NCBI RefSeq assembly: GCF_900096905.1
Contig: NZ_FMYI01000002.1
Coordinates: 372,001-436,000 of the forward strand
DNA: 64,000 bases
Source of the DNA: Pelagirhabdus alkalitolerans
GTDB taxonomy: Bacteria; Bacillota; Bacilli; Bacillales; Amphibacillaceae
Direction: 5' to 3'
Positions within the stretch are counted from its first letter, which is position 1. The number at the start of each line of letters is the position of its first letter. Under the pieces are notes generated by a model. It did no database searches, was not told where the DNA came from, and was given only the letters and a program-made list of their open reading frames with translations. Positions 50,155 to 59,234 of the stretch are shown here, piece by piece. A program made the position numbers and the translations under genes.

Positions 50155-50252
50155 TAAAAAAGCCTCCTTCAATTTGCGACAAGAAAAATAAAACTATCCT
50201 TTTTTCTAACTTCTAACATTTTAGGCGATTTGTCAAGTCATACCCATCGAAA

Positions 50253-50834
50253 TCATTGATATTTTTCTATAATCTTACGTATATTTTCCATAATATGATC
50301 CGTTGCTTCTTTAGCTGATACTTTATCTTCTCTAAGCTGTTTCATGTTTACAGGTTTTCCATATACAATCTTTAGCTTACGTCCAATTTTATAAGGCCCT
50401 ATAATTGCACAAGGAACAACGGTTGCTTCTGAGCGTAATGCAAAAAAACCTACGCCAGATAAACCTTTTCCAAGCTCCATTGATTTACTTCTTGTCCCCT
50501 CAGGAAATAACCCTAGTGTCTTGCCTTCTTTTAATAACCCTAGAGCTTTACGAAGGGCATTTCGATCACTCATCCCTCTTTTAATTGGGAAAGCATTTAC
50601 GTTCGTCAATATCGGTTTTAACCACTTTTTTTCAAACAACTCTTCTTTTGCTAAAAAGTGAACTACTCTTGGTGCTGAACCGCCTACCATTGGTGGATCA
50701 AAATTTGAAATATGATTCGAACAAATGATGACTGGTCCGGATTTAGGAATGTTTTCTGCCCCGATCACTTCCATTCGAAAAAGAGGTTTTGATATATACC
50801 AAACAACATTTTTTGCTATATGATAAAAAGACAT
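50253..50834 (-). CDS. plsC: 1-acyl-sn-glycerol-3-phosphate acyltransferase
   Basis: A 193-residue membrane-associated acyltransferase that makes phosphatidic acid. The catalytic NHISNFDPP (NHxxxxD) and the substrate-binding FPEGTRS motifs are present, followed by VGFFALRSEATVVPC. It starts one base after the cmk stop, so the two are cotranscribed. Confidence 0.93.
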   Translation of the reverse strand: MSFYHIAKNVVWYISKPLFRMEVIGAENIPKSGPVIICSNHISNFDPPMVGGSAPRVVHFLAKEELFEKKWLKPILTNVNAFPIKRGMSDRNALRKALGLLKEGKTLGLFPEGTRSKSMELGKGLSGVGFFALRSEATVVPCAIIGPYKIGRKLKIVYGKPVNMKQLREDKVSAKEATDHIMENIRKIIEKYQ

Positions 50835-51515
50835 TTAGCACCATCCTTTTTCGGCAATTAAATCAATAATTTTACTTTTAACATCTTGAATGGAACGTGA
50901 TGTCGTATCGAGTTCAATGGCATCGTCTGCTTTAATAAGCGGTGACACTTCTCGTTCTGAGTCAAGTTGATCTCGTTTTCGAATCTCTTCTTTTAATTGT
51001 GATAGATCGACTTCATAACCTTTTTTTTGATTCTCCAAGTACCTACGTTGTGCACGTTCATCCACTGAGGCAAGAAGGAATACTTTTAATTCAGCATCTG
51101 GAATCACACGTGTTCCTATATCCCGTCCATCCATGACAACACCACGACGTTTAGCTAGTTGTTGTTGTCTTTCTACCATCTCTTCTCTTACTTTTTTATG
51201 TTTAGCAACTGTTGAGACGGCATTGGTTACTTGATCAGTTCGAATTAGTTCACTAACATCTTGTTCATTAATATAAACCTTTTGCTCGTTTCCTGATTGT
51301 TTTAAATCAATTTTTATTTCACTTAATTGATGGAATAATCGATCTTCATCGTTTAGATCAATTCCATTTTCTATTGCGCTATATGTTAATGCACGGTACA
51401 TTGCACCTGTATCAATATAGATATAATTCAATTCCTTTGCGACTAATTTAGCTACTGTACTTTTCCCGGCAGCTGCAGGCCCATCAATCGCAATTGCTAT
51501 AGCTTTTTTCGTCAT
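50835..51515 (-). CDS. cmk: Cytidylate kinase
   Basis: A 226-residue (d)CMP kinase. IAIDGPAAAGKSTVAKLVA is the P-loop, YIDTGAMYRALTY binds CMP and MDGRDIGTRVIPDA is typical. The length is that of the long bacterial type. It lies between the PilZ gene and plsC in the conserved ypfA-cmk-(plsC)-ypfD order. Confidence 0.96.
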   Translation of the reverse strand: MTKKAIAIAIDGPAAAGKSTVAKLVAKELNYIYIDTGAMYRALTYSAIENGIDLNDEDRLFHQLSEIKIDLKQSGNEQKVYINEQDVSELIRTDQVTNAVSTVAKHKKVREEMVERQQQLAKRRGVVMDGRDIGTRVIPDAELKVFLLASVDERAQRRYLENQKKGYEVDLSQLKEEIRKRDQLDSEREVSPLIKADDAIELDTTSRSIQDVKSKIIDLIAEKGWC

Positions 51516-51533
51516 AATCTCGTCCTCTCATCG

Positions 51534-52196
51534 TCAGCTTTTCGTCGAATACTGACGTCTTCTTTCTTGTAATTGTTTATCAAAACAAAATTGTATAATA
51601 CGTTGGCGGTCTTTTTCATCAATTTCTGTGAATTTCATTGATAAAATCGGTTTTGCCACCTCTGATTTTTCTTGTGTCCTGATCGTTTCCATTTTAGCAA
51701 ATATGTATCCTTGCTCTTCTTGCTCAGAGTGAATGACAATGATAACATCCAAAGCTGTTGCTTGAGGTAAATATCGCTCAAATGGATACAATAAAGCAAC
51801 GCCGCCACCGCTAATATCTTTTGTCACTGTTGCAAATGGTTCGCATGTTTCATCAACTGATTGAACAGCAATATCAAGCCCTGCATCTACTCGAACGTAT
51901 TCTCTTCTTTGGATTTTTTTTAGTTTGTCTTTATCATAGTGTAAAACTAAAAGGGGAACATTGTCTTTCTTTCTTCCCTTCACCTCTGTATGGAACTGAT
52001 ATACCGCCTCATCGTCCGATACAAAATAGGCAAACAAACGCGCTCCCTTTGGGAATAAATCTGTTCTACCTGTTGTTAAATTAATCGGATAGTCTATGTA
52101 TAAGTTCTGACCCTTTTGATCAACAACTCGACAACGATAACGAATAATTTCTCCATCTTGTTCCTGCTCTAATGTTAAGCTCGATCCAACTTTCAT
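51534..52196 (-). CDS. ypfA: PilZ-domain c-di-GMP receptor, flagellar brake YpfA/MotI
   Basis: A 220-residue protein with an N-terminal YcgR-like domain (about 1-95) and a C-terminal PilZ domain. The c-di-GMP motifs are RREYVR (RxxxR) and DISGGGVALLYP (D/NxSxxG). The B. subtilis protein (MotI/DgrA) binds the motor protein MotA and slows the flagellum when c-di-GMP rises. With cheR it implies motility. The ATG at 52196 is followed by the family-typical VGSSLTLEQ. Confidence 0.9.
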   Translation of the reverse strand: MKVGSSLTLEQEQDGEIIRYRCRVVDQKGQNLYIDYPINLTTGRTDLFPKGARLFAYFVSDDEAVYQFHTEVKGRKKDNVPLLVLHYDKDKLKKIQRREYVRVDAGLDIAVQSVDETCEPFATVTKDISGGGVALLYPFERYLPQATALDVIIVIHSEQEEQGYIFAKMETIRTQEKSEVAKPILSMKFTEIDEKDRQRIIQFCFDKQLQERRRQYSTKS

Positions 52197-52288
52197 TGAG
52201 ATAACCTCACCTTCAAAGTGTGCCTAATTATATTATGGCAAACAACACTATGAAAGCGCAAGGCGAATAGCAAAATAATTTCACATTC

Positions 52289-52332
52289 AAAAGCCTCTTT
52301 AGATATTATTCTACGTTAATATCTAAAGAGGC
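52289..52332 (-). terminator. Terminator of sleB-ypeB
   Basis: A perfect 15-bp stem (52293-52307 with 52318-52332) and a TTTT tail on the minus strand, 6 nt after the ypeB stop. Confidence 0.85.
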
Positions 52333-52338
52333 AATCCT

Positions 52339-53676
52339 TTATAAGCCCCAAATAGGCTCTACATCGTGTAATATTTCTGCCATTACTTCTCTACCTGTAT
52401 TCGCGTCGATGAAAATTCGGTAAGTATCTGTCTCATTCGTACAGAATAAAGCGTAGCTTAACACTTCCTCACCATCTCTTTCATCTATGATCGCCAGGTG
52501 ATGATCTTCAACAGTTAAGTGATGATTAATAGCGTTTTCAGCTTCTTGTAACGTCAATTCAGGTTCTTCGACATCTCTCTTTTGATGATTTCTATAATAA
52601 TCAGTCGCATTAAAACCAACAATTGCTCCATCATCTAACGCAACCTTTATCATTACTTTATCTGGGTAAACATAAACATCGTCTTCCAAACCGACAAATT
52701 CGAATACACCAATTTGATCATATTGTGCTGCTTGTAATAATGTCATACTGTTTAAGTCTTGTTGATTCAAAAAGGATTCCGCTTCATTCTGTGCTTCATT
52801 TAAACCAAGTTCAGCATGAGAAACGTCTCGATTCATCATATAGTTTAAGATATGACCACCCTGTTGAGACACTTCAACATATCCATGATTCTCTTGTGCT
52901 TCAAACGAACCATAATATGTTGCAAGTTGAGCACTCTCTTCTGAGGTATTTAAATCGACAAGTGCCTCTTCGTCTAACTCAAACTGATCTTTAATTTTCT
53001 CAACAGCTTCATCAGCTGATACCTGTTCACCATCAATGTGTTTAAAATGATCGTGTTGACTCGGTAAAGTGGGGGATAAGGTATGGGAATGCGCTTCTTG
53101 GAAATCCGTGGCTAAATCATTGACTGATAATAATCCATCCACTAAGGAATGTGTATCACCCGTATCACCTTGTGTTAATAGCATCTCGAGTTCAACCCAT
53201 TTAAGTTCCTCGTTTAACACTTGATTTTGTGTGATTCTAACATTTTCCCTTATTTGTTCAGATGTTTGATATAAAGCTGTCAATTTCTCTAACTCGTCAT
53301 CGGACAATGGGTTTTCGTCTAAATCCCGCATTGCTACATCATACGTGAAATCACCTACCTCTGAAAGATAGAGCTCAGTTTGATTAAAAGGTAGAACGAC
53401 AAGCGGAAGTTGCGCTACATCCGACTGTGCTTGTGCTGTTAAACGCCATATTTCAATCAACTGAGGCGTCATACGTTCAGTCGAATTTAAAGCAAGCGTT
53501 GTCCCGATCTCTTCATGTAACACATCAAGGTGATAAGTTAAATCATGAAAGGCACGTTGATAGTTGTTTTCCGCATGCACAACCATCATATCGCGCTGTT
53601 GGTTAATACGTAATCCCCAAAAAACTGAAATGAGTAAGGTTAATCCTAAAAGGGCAATGACAATCCATCTTTTCAT
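52339..53676 (-). CDS. ypeB: Germination protein YpeB
   Basis: A 445-residue spore inner-membrane protein needed to hold and stabilise SleB. A signal-anchor helix (about 3-22; IVIALLGLTLLISVFWGL) is followed by a helical domain and a C-terminal part with PepSY-type repeats (HAELGLNEAQNEAESFLNQQ; LTLQEAENAINHHLTVED). The end IDANTGREVMAEILHDV is typical. It lies 15 nt after sleB. Confidence 0.93.
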   Translation of the reverse strand: MKRWIVIALLGLTLLISVFWGLRINQQRDMMVVHAENNYQRAFHDLTYHLDVLHEEIGTTLALNSTERMTPQLIEIWRLTAQAQSDVAQLPLVVLPFNQTELYLSEVGDFTYDVAMRDLDENPLSDDELEKLTALYQTSEQIRENVRITQNQVLNEELKWVELEMLLTQGDTGDTHSLVDGLLSVNDLATDFQEAHSHTLSPTLPSQHDHFKHIDGEQVSADEAVEKIKDQFELDEEALVDLNTSEESAQLATYYGSFEAQENHGYVEVSQQGGHILNYMMNRDVSHAELGLNEAQNEAESFLNQQDLNSMTLLQAAQYDQIGVFEFVGLEDDVYVYPDKVMIKVALDDGAIVGFNATDYYRNHQKRDVEEPELTLQEAENAINHHLTVEDHHLAIIDERDGEEVLSYALFCTNETDTYRIFIDANTGREVMAEILHDVEPIWGL

Positions 53677-53690
53677 ACTTTCACTCCATT

Positions 53691-54698
53691 CTATTCACAA
53701 AAGATGTGCTTACCAATTCGTTTAATTTGTGGTCTTGACCAGATCCAACTAGACGTTGCCGTATCAGGATTAAAATAATACAAGGCTTCTCCTGATGGAT
53801 CCCAACCATTTATCGCATCTAATACGGCTTCCCTTGCTGTTTCGTCTGGTTCCATATAGATTTGTCCATCTGCAACTGCCGTGAATGCTAACGGCTCAAA
53901 AATCACACTCGCAGCACTATCAGGAAATGTAGAACTTTGAATACGATTCAATATAACAGCAGCAACAGCGACTTGACCTTCATACGGTTCACCTCTTGCT
54001 TCTCCATACACAGCTTGCGCCATCAAGTGAATATCATTGTGACTAAATCCATTTGGCACATTAGCAGACGTTGCTTCCATCGGTTCTTCTTCATCGATAT
54101 TCTCTCCACCTGTGTCCTCGCCTTCTTCAGGACTCTCTGGTTGCTGCTCGGTTGGATCAGGCTGATTGACATTATCCCCAGTCTCTTCAGTGACATCTGG
54201 TTCTTGCGGTGTTTGTTGTGGTTGAGAGGTATCATCACCTGTTTGTTCAGGTTGAGTTGGCTCTTGTTCGGGAGAGTGCTTTTCTTTCTGGTTCTGCTCT
54301 TTAGGTTGAGGTTCACTCGTACCTGGTGCAGGTTGAGATCCATAGTGAGTAAACCGTCTACCTTGTTTAAGTTGTTCTCGAACTTCTTCTTTATGATATT
54401 GACTAGCTTTAATCAGCATATCTTTAACTTGATCTCCTGCTAATCCATCAACCTCCATACCAAATTCATACTGGAAGTTTCTTAAAGCCCAATACGTACC
54501 CCAGCCAAACACACCATCAATTTGACTATTATAAAAACCGAGGTATTGCAACCTAGCTTGTAATTCAATTACATCTTCACCGACTGCACCATGTTGAATC
54601 ACTTGTGGGCTAAATGCATCTACAGAGTCTACATATGATATATGAATCACCATCGCACTTGTTAAAATTAAACAAGCTTTTATCAATCGCTTTAACAT
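53691..54698 (-). CDS. sleB: Spore cortex-lytic enzyme SleB
   Basis: A 335-residue lytic transglycosylase that degrades spore cortex at germination. A signal peptide (about 1-28) is followed by a peptidoglycan-binding domain (LQARLQYLGFYNSQIDGVFG, YWALRNFQYEFGMEVDG). Residues about 118-205 are a Pro/Gln/Thr/Glu linker. The catalytic domain has HLMAQAVYGEARGEPYEGQV with the catalytic Glu, and ends WSRPQIKRIGKHIFCE. The linker is longer and more acidic than in B. subtilis SleB. Confidence 0.95.
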   Translation of the reverse strand: MLKRLIKACLILTSAMVIHISYVDSVDAFSPQVIQHGAVGEDVIELQARLQYLGFYNSQIDGVFGWGTYWALRNFQYEFGMEVDGLAGDQVKDMLIKASQYHKEEVREQLKQGRRFTHYGSQPAPGTSEPQPKEQNQKEKHSPEQEPTQPEQTGDDTSQPQQTPQEPDVTEETGDNVNQPDPTEQQPESPEEGEDTGGENIDEEEPMEATSANVPNGFSHNDIHLMAQAVYGEARGEPYEGQVAVAAVILNRIQSSTFPDSAASVIFEPLAFTAVADGQIYMEPDETAREAVLDAINGWDPSGEALYYFNPDTATSSWIWSRPQIKRIGKHIFCE

Positions 54699-54800
54699 GA
54701 CATGGCCTCCTTTTTAGAAACAAACGAATCATTACTAAGTAGTGTTGGAAGTTGATGAAAAATTATACACTATTCAGGCGATTTATCTTAGGCGTCTTTG

Positions 54801-54829
54801 TTTCATAAATAAATGTGATATCATATAAT
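54801..54829 (+). promoter_or_regulatory. Putative sigma-A promoter of mecB
   Basis: TTTCAT, 17 nt, TATAAT (54824-54829). The -10 is perfect, the -35 poor. The start would be about 45 nt before the GTG. Confidence 0.45.
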
Positions 54830-54881
54830 AAGCAAAAGGAGTTCATTCGACGTAGTTAATGGATATGAGGAGGTAATAAGT

Positions 54882-55457
54882 GTGAAATTAGAGAGATTAA
54901 CGCCAAGTCAATTTAAAATATTTTTAACATTTGATGACCTCCAAGAAAGAGGATTATCACAAGAAAAGTTATGGGATGATTTACCTCTTCTTCAAGCTTT
55001 GTTTCACGATATGATGTTTGAGGCAAGTGAAGCATTAAACTTTGAACTTGTAGGGTTATTGTCAATTAAGGTTTACCTACTTCAAGCACAAGGGATGTTA
55101 CTGTATGTAACACAAGAAGAGAGTGATGAGAGGGATGATTATGTTGAAATGCAAGTGACATTAGATGAAAGCAATGAATTACTCTTTGAATTTGCAGATT
55201 TTGAAGATATGATCCAGTTAGCCAGAACAACCGAACCTTTGAACCTAAACAAAGGGAAAGTTTATTATTATAAAGACCATTACTATTTATATTTTAAAGA
55301 ACAGACACTTGACACTTATGGACTTGATAATATGATCGCCATTTTATCTGAATTTAGTTCAGCAAGTTTAATTCCATTGGCGATGATTGAAGAATATGGA
55401 AAAGTTGTCCTTGAAAAAGATGCTTTGCAATCGATCAGGTATCATTTTAAACATTAA
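54882..55457 (+). CDS. mecB: Adaptor protein MecB/MecA family (YpbH)
   Basis: A 191-residue adaptor that brings substrates to the ClpCP protease. MKLERLTPSQFKIFLTFDDL is the substrate-binding N-domain, and the C-domain has LFEFADFEDMIQLAR, YLYFKEQ and IEEYGKVVLEKDAL, which bind ClpC. A Glu/Asp-rich linker (EESDERDDYVEMQV) joins them. The start is GTG after AGGAGGT. Genome position between sleB and ypbE points to YpbH (MecB) instead of MecA. Confidence 0.88.
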   Translation: MKLERLTPSQFKIFLTFDDLQERGLSQEKLWDDLPLLQALFHDMMFEASEALNFELVGLLSIKVYLLQAQGMLLYVTQEESDERDDYVEMQVTLDESNELLFEFADFEDMIQLARTTEPLNLNKGKVYYYKDHYYLYFKEQTLDTYGLDNMIAILSEFSSASLIPLAMIEEYGKVVLEKDALQSIRYHFKH

Positions 55458-55473
55458 ACTATTTTCTAATGCT

Positions 55474-55507
55474 AAAACCAGACGTTGTTAAAACGCCTGG
55501 TTTTTTT
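55474..55507. terminator. Terminator of mecB, shared with ansA
   Basis: AAAACCAG-a-CGT pairs with ACG-c-CTGGTTTT, followed by seven T on the plus strand. The ansA stop codon lies within the T tract, so the convergent genes share it; the minus-strand tail is TTTTAGC. Confidence 0.85.
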
Positions 55508-56477
55508 AAGGACATAGCTTTTGTTTTAGAGCTGTGCGGTCACATCCAGAAGCCAAAAGCGCAAGGAGTCGAATGCGAGCTTTTGGGCCTGATAGTCGTT
55601 TTTCAAAAAAGACCCCTTTATCCTTTAGTTGTTTACCTCCACCTACGTAGGCATAAGTTGGCTGCACATTACCTTTAAAACTTCTAGATACAATCACAAC
55701 AGGTATATCACGCTCAATTAACTGATCAATTTGATCGGCTAGCGCAATCGGAACATTTCCTTGACCAAACGCTTCAATAACCAAACCATCTATTTCTGCA
55801 GCCATAACAGCCGATATAAATGATGGCTCCATTCCTGCATATACTTTTAATAAAGGCACTACTTTTGATACGTGATCAAACGATATATGTTCAAAAGTTA
55901 GTCGTGTTTGATAATAATAAATGTCCTCTTTAGTGATCATTCCAATCGGGCCAAATTGCGGACTTTGAAACGTTGCTACGTTGCTAGTCGAGGTCTTGGT
56001 TACTACTGGAGCCGTATGAATGTCGTCATTCATCACGACGAGAACCCCTTTATGTTTAGAATCAGGATCAGAGGCGACGCGGATTGAACTAATCAAGTTA
56101 TATAAACCATCAGAACCAATTTCATTACTCGAGCGCATCGCACCGGTTAACACAACAGGTATGTCATTATTTAAATAGAGATCAAGAAAATAAGCCGTCT
56201 CTTCTAGCGTATCCGTTCCATGCGTAATGACAACACCGTCATATAATCCCGCTTCAACTAACTCCTGGATCGTTTGACCAATACGCAACATCTCTTTCGG
56301 TGTCATTTGAGGAGATGGTAAATCGAGCAAGTAGTGTTCACTAATCGAAGCAAATGTTTGTAAGTGATTTAAATGTTGCGTTAACGGGTGTTTATCCTTC
56401 GTCATAATCGTGCCTTCTTCAGCATGGTCTTCCATCGCAATGGTACCGCCTGTGTGGATAATCATTATTTTTTTCAT
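55506..56477 (-). CDS. ansA: L-asparaginase, type I
   Basis: A 323-residue cytoplasmic enzyme that hydrolyses asparagine to aspartate and ammonia. The two catalytic threonines are in IIHTGGTIAMED and VVITHGTDTLEETAYFLDL. LTGAMRSSNEIGSDG follows. It has no signal peptide. It is preceded in the minus direction by the ypbE hairpin and stands as a single gene. Confidence 0.94.
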   Translation of the reverse strand: MKKIMIIHTGGTIAMEDHAEEGTIMTKDKHPLTQHLNHLQTFASISEHYLLDLPSPQMTPKEMLRIGQTIQELVEAGLYDGVVITHGTDTLEETAYFLDLYLNNDIPVVLTGAMRSSNEIGSDGLYNLISSIRVASDPDSKHKGVLVVMNDDIHTAPVVTKTSTSNVATFQSPQFGPIGMITKEDIYYYQTRLTFEHISFDHVSKVVPLLKVYAGMEPSFISAVMAAEIDGLVIEAFGQGNVPIALADQIDQLIERDIPVVIVSRSFKGNVQPTYAYVGGGKQLKDKGVFFEKRLSGPKARIRLLALLASGCDRTALKQKLCP

Positions 56478-56492
56478 TGCTAAATCCCTCCT

Positions 56493-56531
56493 AAAAAGCG
56501 TTAGCTTCGTTATATTAACAAAAGCTAACGC
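56493..56531 (-). terminator. Terminator after ypbE
   Basis: A perfect 10-bp stem (GCGTTAGCTT with AAGCTAACGC) and a TTTTT tail on the minus strand, ending the ypbB-recQ-ypbD-ypbE transcript. Confidence 0.85.
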
Positions 56532-56540
56532 GTAATATCT

Positions 56541-57137
56541 TTAGTTTAATTCAATTGTGTTGGGCAAAAACAGACGCGTTCGATTCTCAAATGGTTGATC
56601 GATCGAATGCGTAATATCATTAATTTCCTTTATTAGCGGCAAACTGTTATGTGTTTGATAAAAAGCATCGACAACTTGCTCTAACGTTTCATCGTTCTGT
56701 GTAAAGTAATAATGCCCTTTTATAGTTCGAGTACGATCTTCACTAGATAAACTAAATGTTCGCTCTACCTCTTCACTCAATCCATTTTGATTAGACACGA
56801 CTTGAACACGATCTATTGTTTGGTCAGCTCGCAACTCATTCATCGTATCAGAATTATAAAACAAATCGCCCCAATAATGATACGACAACAATATCGCAAC
56901 AATAATAAAGAAAATAACAACGACAAAGCGAATTAAAGCATAACTAAACTTCCATCTTACCTTTTGTTCTTTCTCATCATGAACTTCACTTCGAGGTGGT
57001 AAATTTAACAGATCCATTGAATCATCAACATCATTTCTATGTTCATCTTCAGTATTCGATTGAGTCTCTGAATGTGATTGGATTGATTCCATTTGTTCTC
57101 TTAATGTATGAGCTTGATCATCTTGTGGTTGATACAT
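56541..57137 (-). CDS. ypbE: YpbE-like single-span protein with C-terminal LysM-like domain
   Basis: A 198-residue protein with an acidic cytoplasmic N-terminus, one membrane helix (about 71-93; RFVVVIFFIIVAILLSYHYW) and an outside domain ending in a LysM-like module (GHYYFTQNDETLEQVVDAFY, SLPLIKEINDI, RLFLPN). It would bind peptidoglycan at the cell surface. It overlaps ypbD by 20 nt. Confidence 0.8.
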   Translation of the reverse strand: MYQPQDDQAHTLREQMESIQSHSETQSNTEDEHRNDVDDSMDLLNLPPRSEVHDEKEQKVRWKFSYALIRFVVVIFFIIVAILLSYHYWGDLFYNSDTMNELRADQTIDRVQVVSNQNGLSEEVERTFSLSSEDRTRTIKGHYYFTQNDETLEQVVDAFYQTHNSLPLIKEINDITHSIDQPFENRTRLFLPNTIELN

Positions 57138-57708
57138 AATAGGTTCCTCCAGATTGATGTCGCCAATATAAACCTAACGTTAAGTCGACAATAAAATGTA
57201 ATGTTATCACAACTAACAAATTATTCGTTATATCCATAATAACACCTAACGATATACTAACGATCAACAAATTAATAACTAAAAATGGTTTTTTTAAATA
57301 GCGCACATGAATAAGTGCAAAAATAATGGCCGTCAATTCAAAACCTAAATGGTGTTGCATCACACCTCTGAACAACCATTCTTCACTTATTGCTATTATA
57401 CCACTTAACCCTATAATTTCTAACCGATTTATTTGAGAAAAAATCAATTGATTCACGCCACCGTCATCCCACCAGTGTTTCGGGAAATAACGATAACTTA
57501 TAAAATCAATGGATACAATGAGAAGTGCTGGTATAACACCATAAATAAACATGTTTATTATATCTACTTCTATTACATTCACAAGCGAAAAATCTCGAGA
57601 TAAAAGTGTCCATGGCAGTGAAATGGCAATCAGCATAAGTTGCGTAAGATAAACAGCTTTTCTAATTTCTTTAGGTGTGAGCCCCTTTAGTGATTCGATG
57701 TGATTCAT
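57118..57708 (-). CDS. ypbD: CPBP-family intramembrane protease YpbD
   Basis: A 196-residue protein with about five membrane helices. The three glutamate/histidine motifs of CPBP (Abi) proteases are visible: SEEWLFRGVMQHHLG (EExxxR), ALIHVRYLKKP, and LHFIVDLTLGLYW. The substrate is unknown. It sits between recQ and ypbE in the same transcript. Confidence 0.87.
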   Translation of the reverse strand: MNHIESLKGLTPKEIRKAVYLTQLMLIAISLPWTLLSRDFSLVNVIEVDIINMFIYGVIPALLIVSIDFISYRYFPKHWWDDGGVNQLIFSQINRLEIIGLSGIIAISEEWLFRGVMQHHLGFELTAIIFALIHVRYLKKPFLVINLLIVSISLGVIMDITNNLLVVITLHFIVDLTLGLYWRHQSGGTYYVSTTR

Positions 57709-57722
57709 TCTTTATTACACCT

Positions 57723-59234
57723 CTATATATGTGGTTGCATAATCTGCATTAAATGGTCTTCCCAATCAGATGATACACTTTTTCTTCGTTCATCAGATGT
57801 CCATACATAAAAATTCTTATCACAACGATCACAACATTGGAATAAAGGCTGTTTAATCGTTGTTTGAAATTTTTGATACAAATGATTTCGCAAGCAACCT
57901 TTCCTATGCACCCAATTAAATAATTCATTAATTTTACCCTCTTTATATTGATAACGATCTTTTACTTTTGTTATGAGTTCCTGTTCAATCAATGGGGTTA
58001 AATTTGTTGGTTTTAGCACCATATCTGTTGATATGACACTTTTTTCTTTTAAAAAATTAATAACGAAACGATACTGTACTTCTGTTAAGTCAAACAACAC
58101 TTCAAACACATCTTGTAAGACTTGTTCTTCATTATCTTTTTGTGCTTTGATAAACGTTAAAATCTGCTCTAGCATATCGATTGAGGGCAATTCACTATCA
58201 ATTAACCGTTTAGGTATATGATAGTCTGTTGGTGAGACAAGCGTGATACTCACACTTTCTAATTGATCACGTCCAGCTCTACCTATTTCTTGAATGAAAG
58301 ATTCGATCTGTGTCGGTAAATGATAATGAATCACAACACGTACATCCGGTTTGTCAATGCCCATTCCAAAAGCGCTGGTACAACAAATCACATCTAATTG
58401 ATGGTGCATGAATTGTTGTTGGATTAATAATCGGTCTTCATGATCTAATCCTCCGTGATAATACGCGATGTTTAAATGATCACTACTATCCCTTAATAAG
58501 CGTGCCACACGCTCAGCCTCTTTTCGACTAGAAAAATAGATCATAGCTGGTGAGCGAAATTCCTCAAACAATGTTAAAAGCTCTTGATCCTTTTCGTGTG
58601 TGTTCTCAACATGTTTAATTGTCAGTGCTATATTCTCACGATCTATCGGATACAAATGTTTTTGGAAAGATAAAGGATGAAAATGACGAATGATATCCGA
58701 TTGCACATCTTCAGTTGCTGTAGCTGTTAATGCTAGAATGGTCGGTTCATTTAAGGCTTTATGCACTTCATTTAACTTCAAGTAATCAGGACGAAATTCA
58801 TGTCCCCATTGTGACATACAATGTGCTTCATCAATCACAAAAAGCGAAACATTTAATTGTTTAAACCGATTCATGATCTCATCCGATTGAAGAAGTTCAG
58901 GTGAGATGTATATGAGTTGATACACGTTGAGGTTTAATAAAATATCACGTCGTTCAGCTCTTGAGTTGAAGCTATTTAGCGCAACACTTCTTTTAATACC
59001 TTTACTAATTAGTCGCTTCACTTGATCTTCCATTAGTGAAATAAGTGGTGTGACAACGATAACTGTTCCCTCTAGTACAAAAGATGGTAACTGATAACAA
59101 ATTGATTTCCCGGCTCCTGTAGGAAGTGTTGCAAGAACGTGTTTACCTGCTATCACATCTTCTATAATGTCACGTTGTCCCTCTCTAAAGGATGAATATT
59201 GAAATTTATTTTGTAATAGTTGATCAATCGTCAA
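57723..59234 (-). CDS. recQ: ATP-dependent DNA helicase RecQ
   Basis: A 503-residue 3'-5' helicase. PTGAGKSICYQLPS (Walker A), DEAHCMSQWGHEFRPDY and QEIGRAGRDQLES (motif VI) are intact, and a zinc-binding RQC segment is present (C of KGCLRNHLY, CCDRCDK). No HRDC domain follows, so it is the short form. It starts one base after ypbB. Confidence 0.95.
   Translation of the reverse strand: MTIDQLLQNKFQYSSFREGQRDIIEDVIAGKHVLATLPTGAGKSICYQLPSFVLEGTVIVVTPLISLMEDQVKRLISKGIKRSVALNSFNSRAERRDILLNLNVYQLIYISPELLQSDEIMNRFKQLNVSLFVIDEAHCMSQWGHEFRPDYLKLNEVHKALNEPTILALTATATEDVQSDIIRHFHPLSFQKHLYPIDRENIALTIKHVENTHEKDQELLTLFEEFRSPAMIYFSSRKEAERVARLLRDSSDHLNIAYYHGGLDHEDRLLIQQQFMHHQLDVICCTSAFGMGIDKPDVRVVIHYHLPTQIESFIQEIGRAGRDQLESVSITLVSPTDYHIPKRLIDSELPSIDMLEQILTFIKAQKDNEEQVLQDVFEVLFDLTEVQYRFVINFLKEKSVISTDMVLKPTNLTPLIEQELITKVKDRYQYKEGKINELFNWVHRKGCLRNHLYQKFQTTIKQPLFQCCDRCDKNFYVWTSDERRKSVSSDWEDHLMQIMQPHI

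Noticed and set aside
53937..54443. 168-codon plus-strand open frame opposite sleB
   Set aside because: Antisense shadow of the sleB linker; Leu/Phe/Arg-rich low complexity with no ribosome site.
54746..54776. Sigma-G promoter of sleB
   Set aside because: A TGAATA -35 is present at 54776-54771, but no CATACTA-like -10 lies at 17-18 nt.
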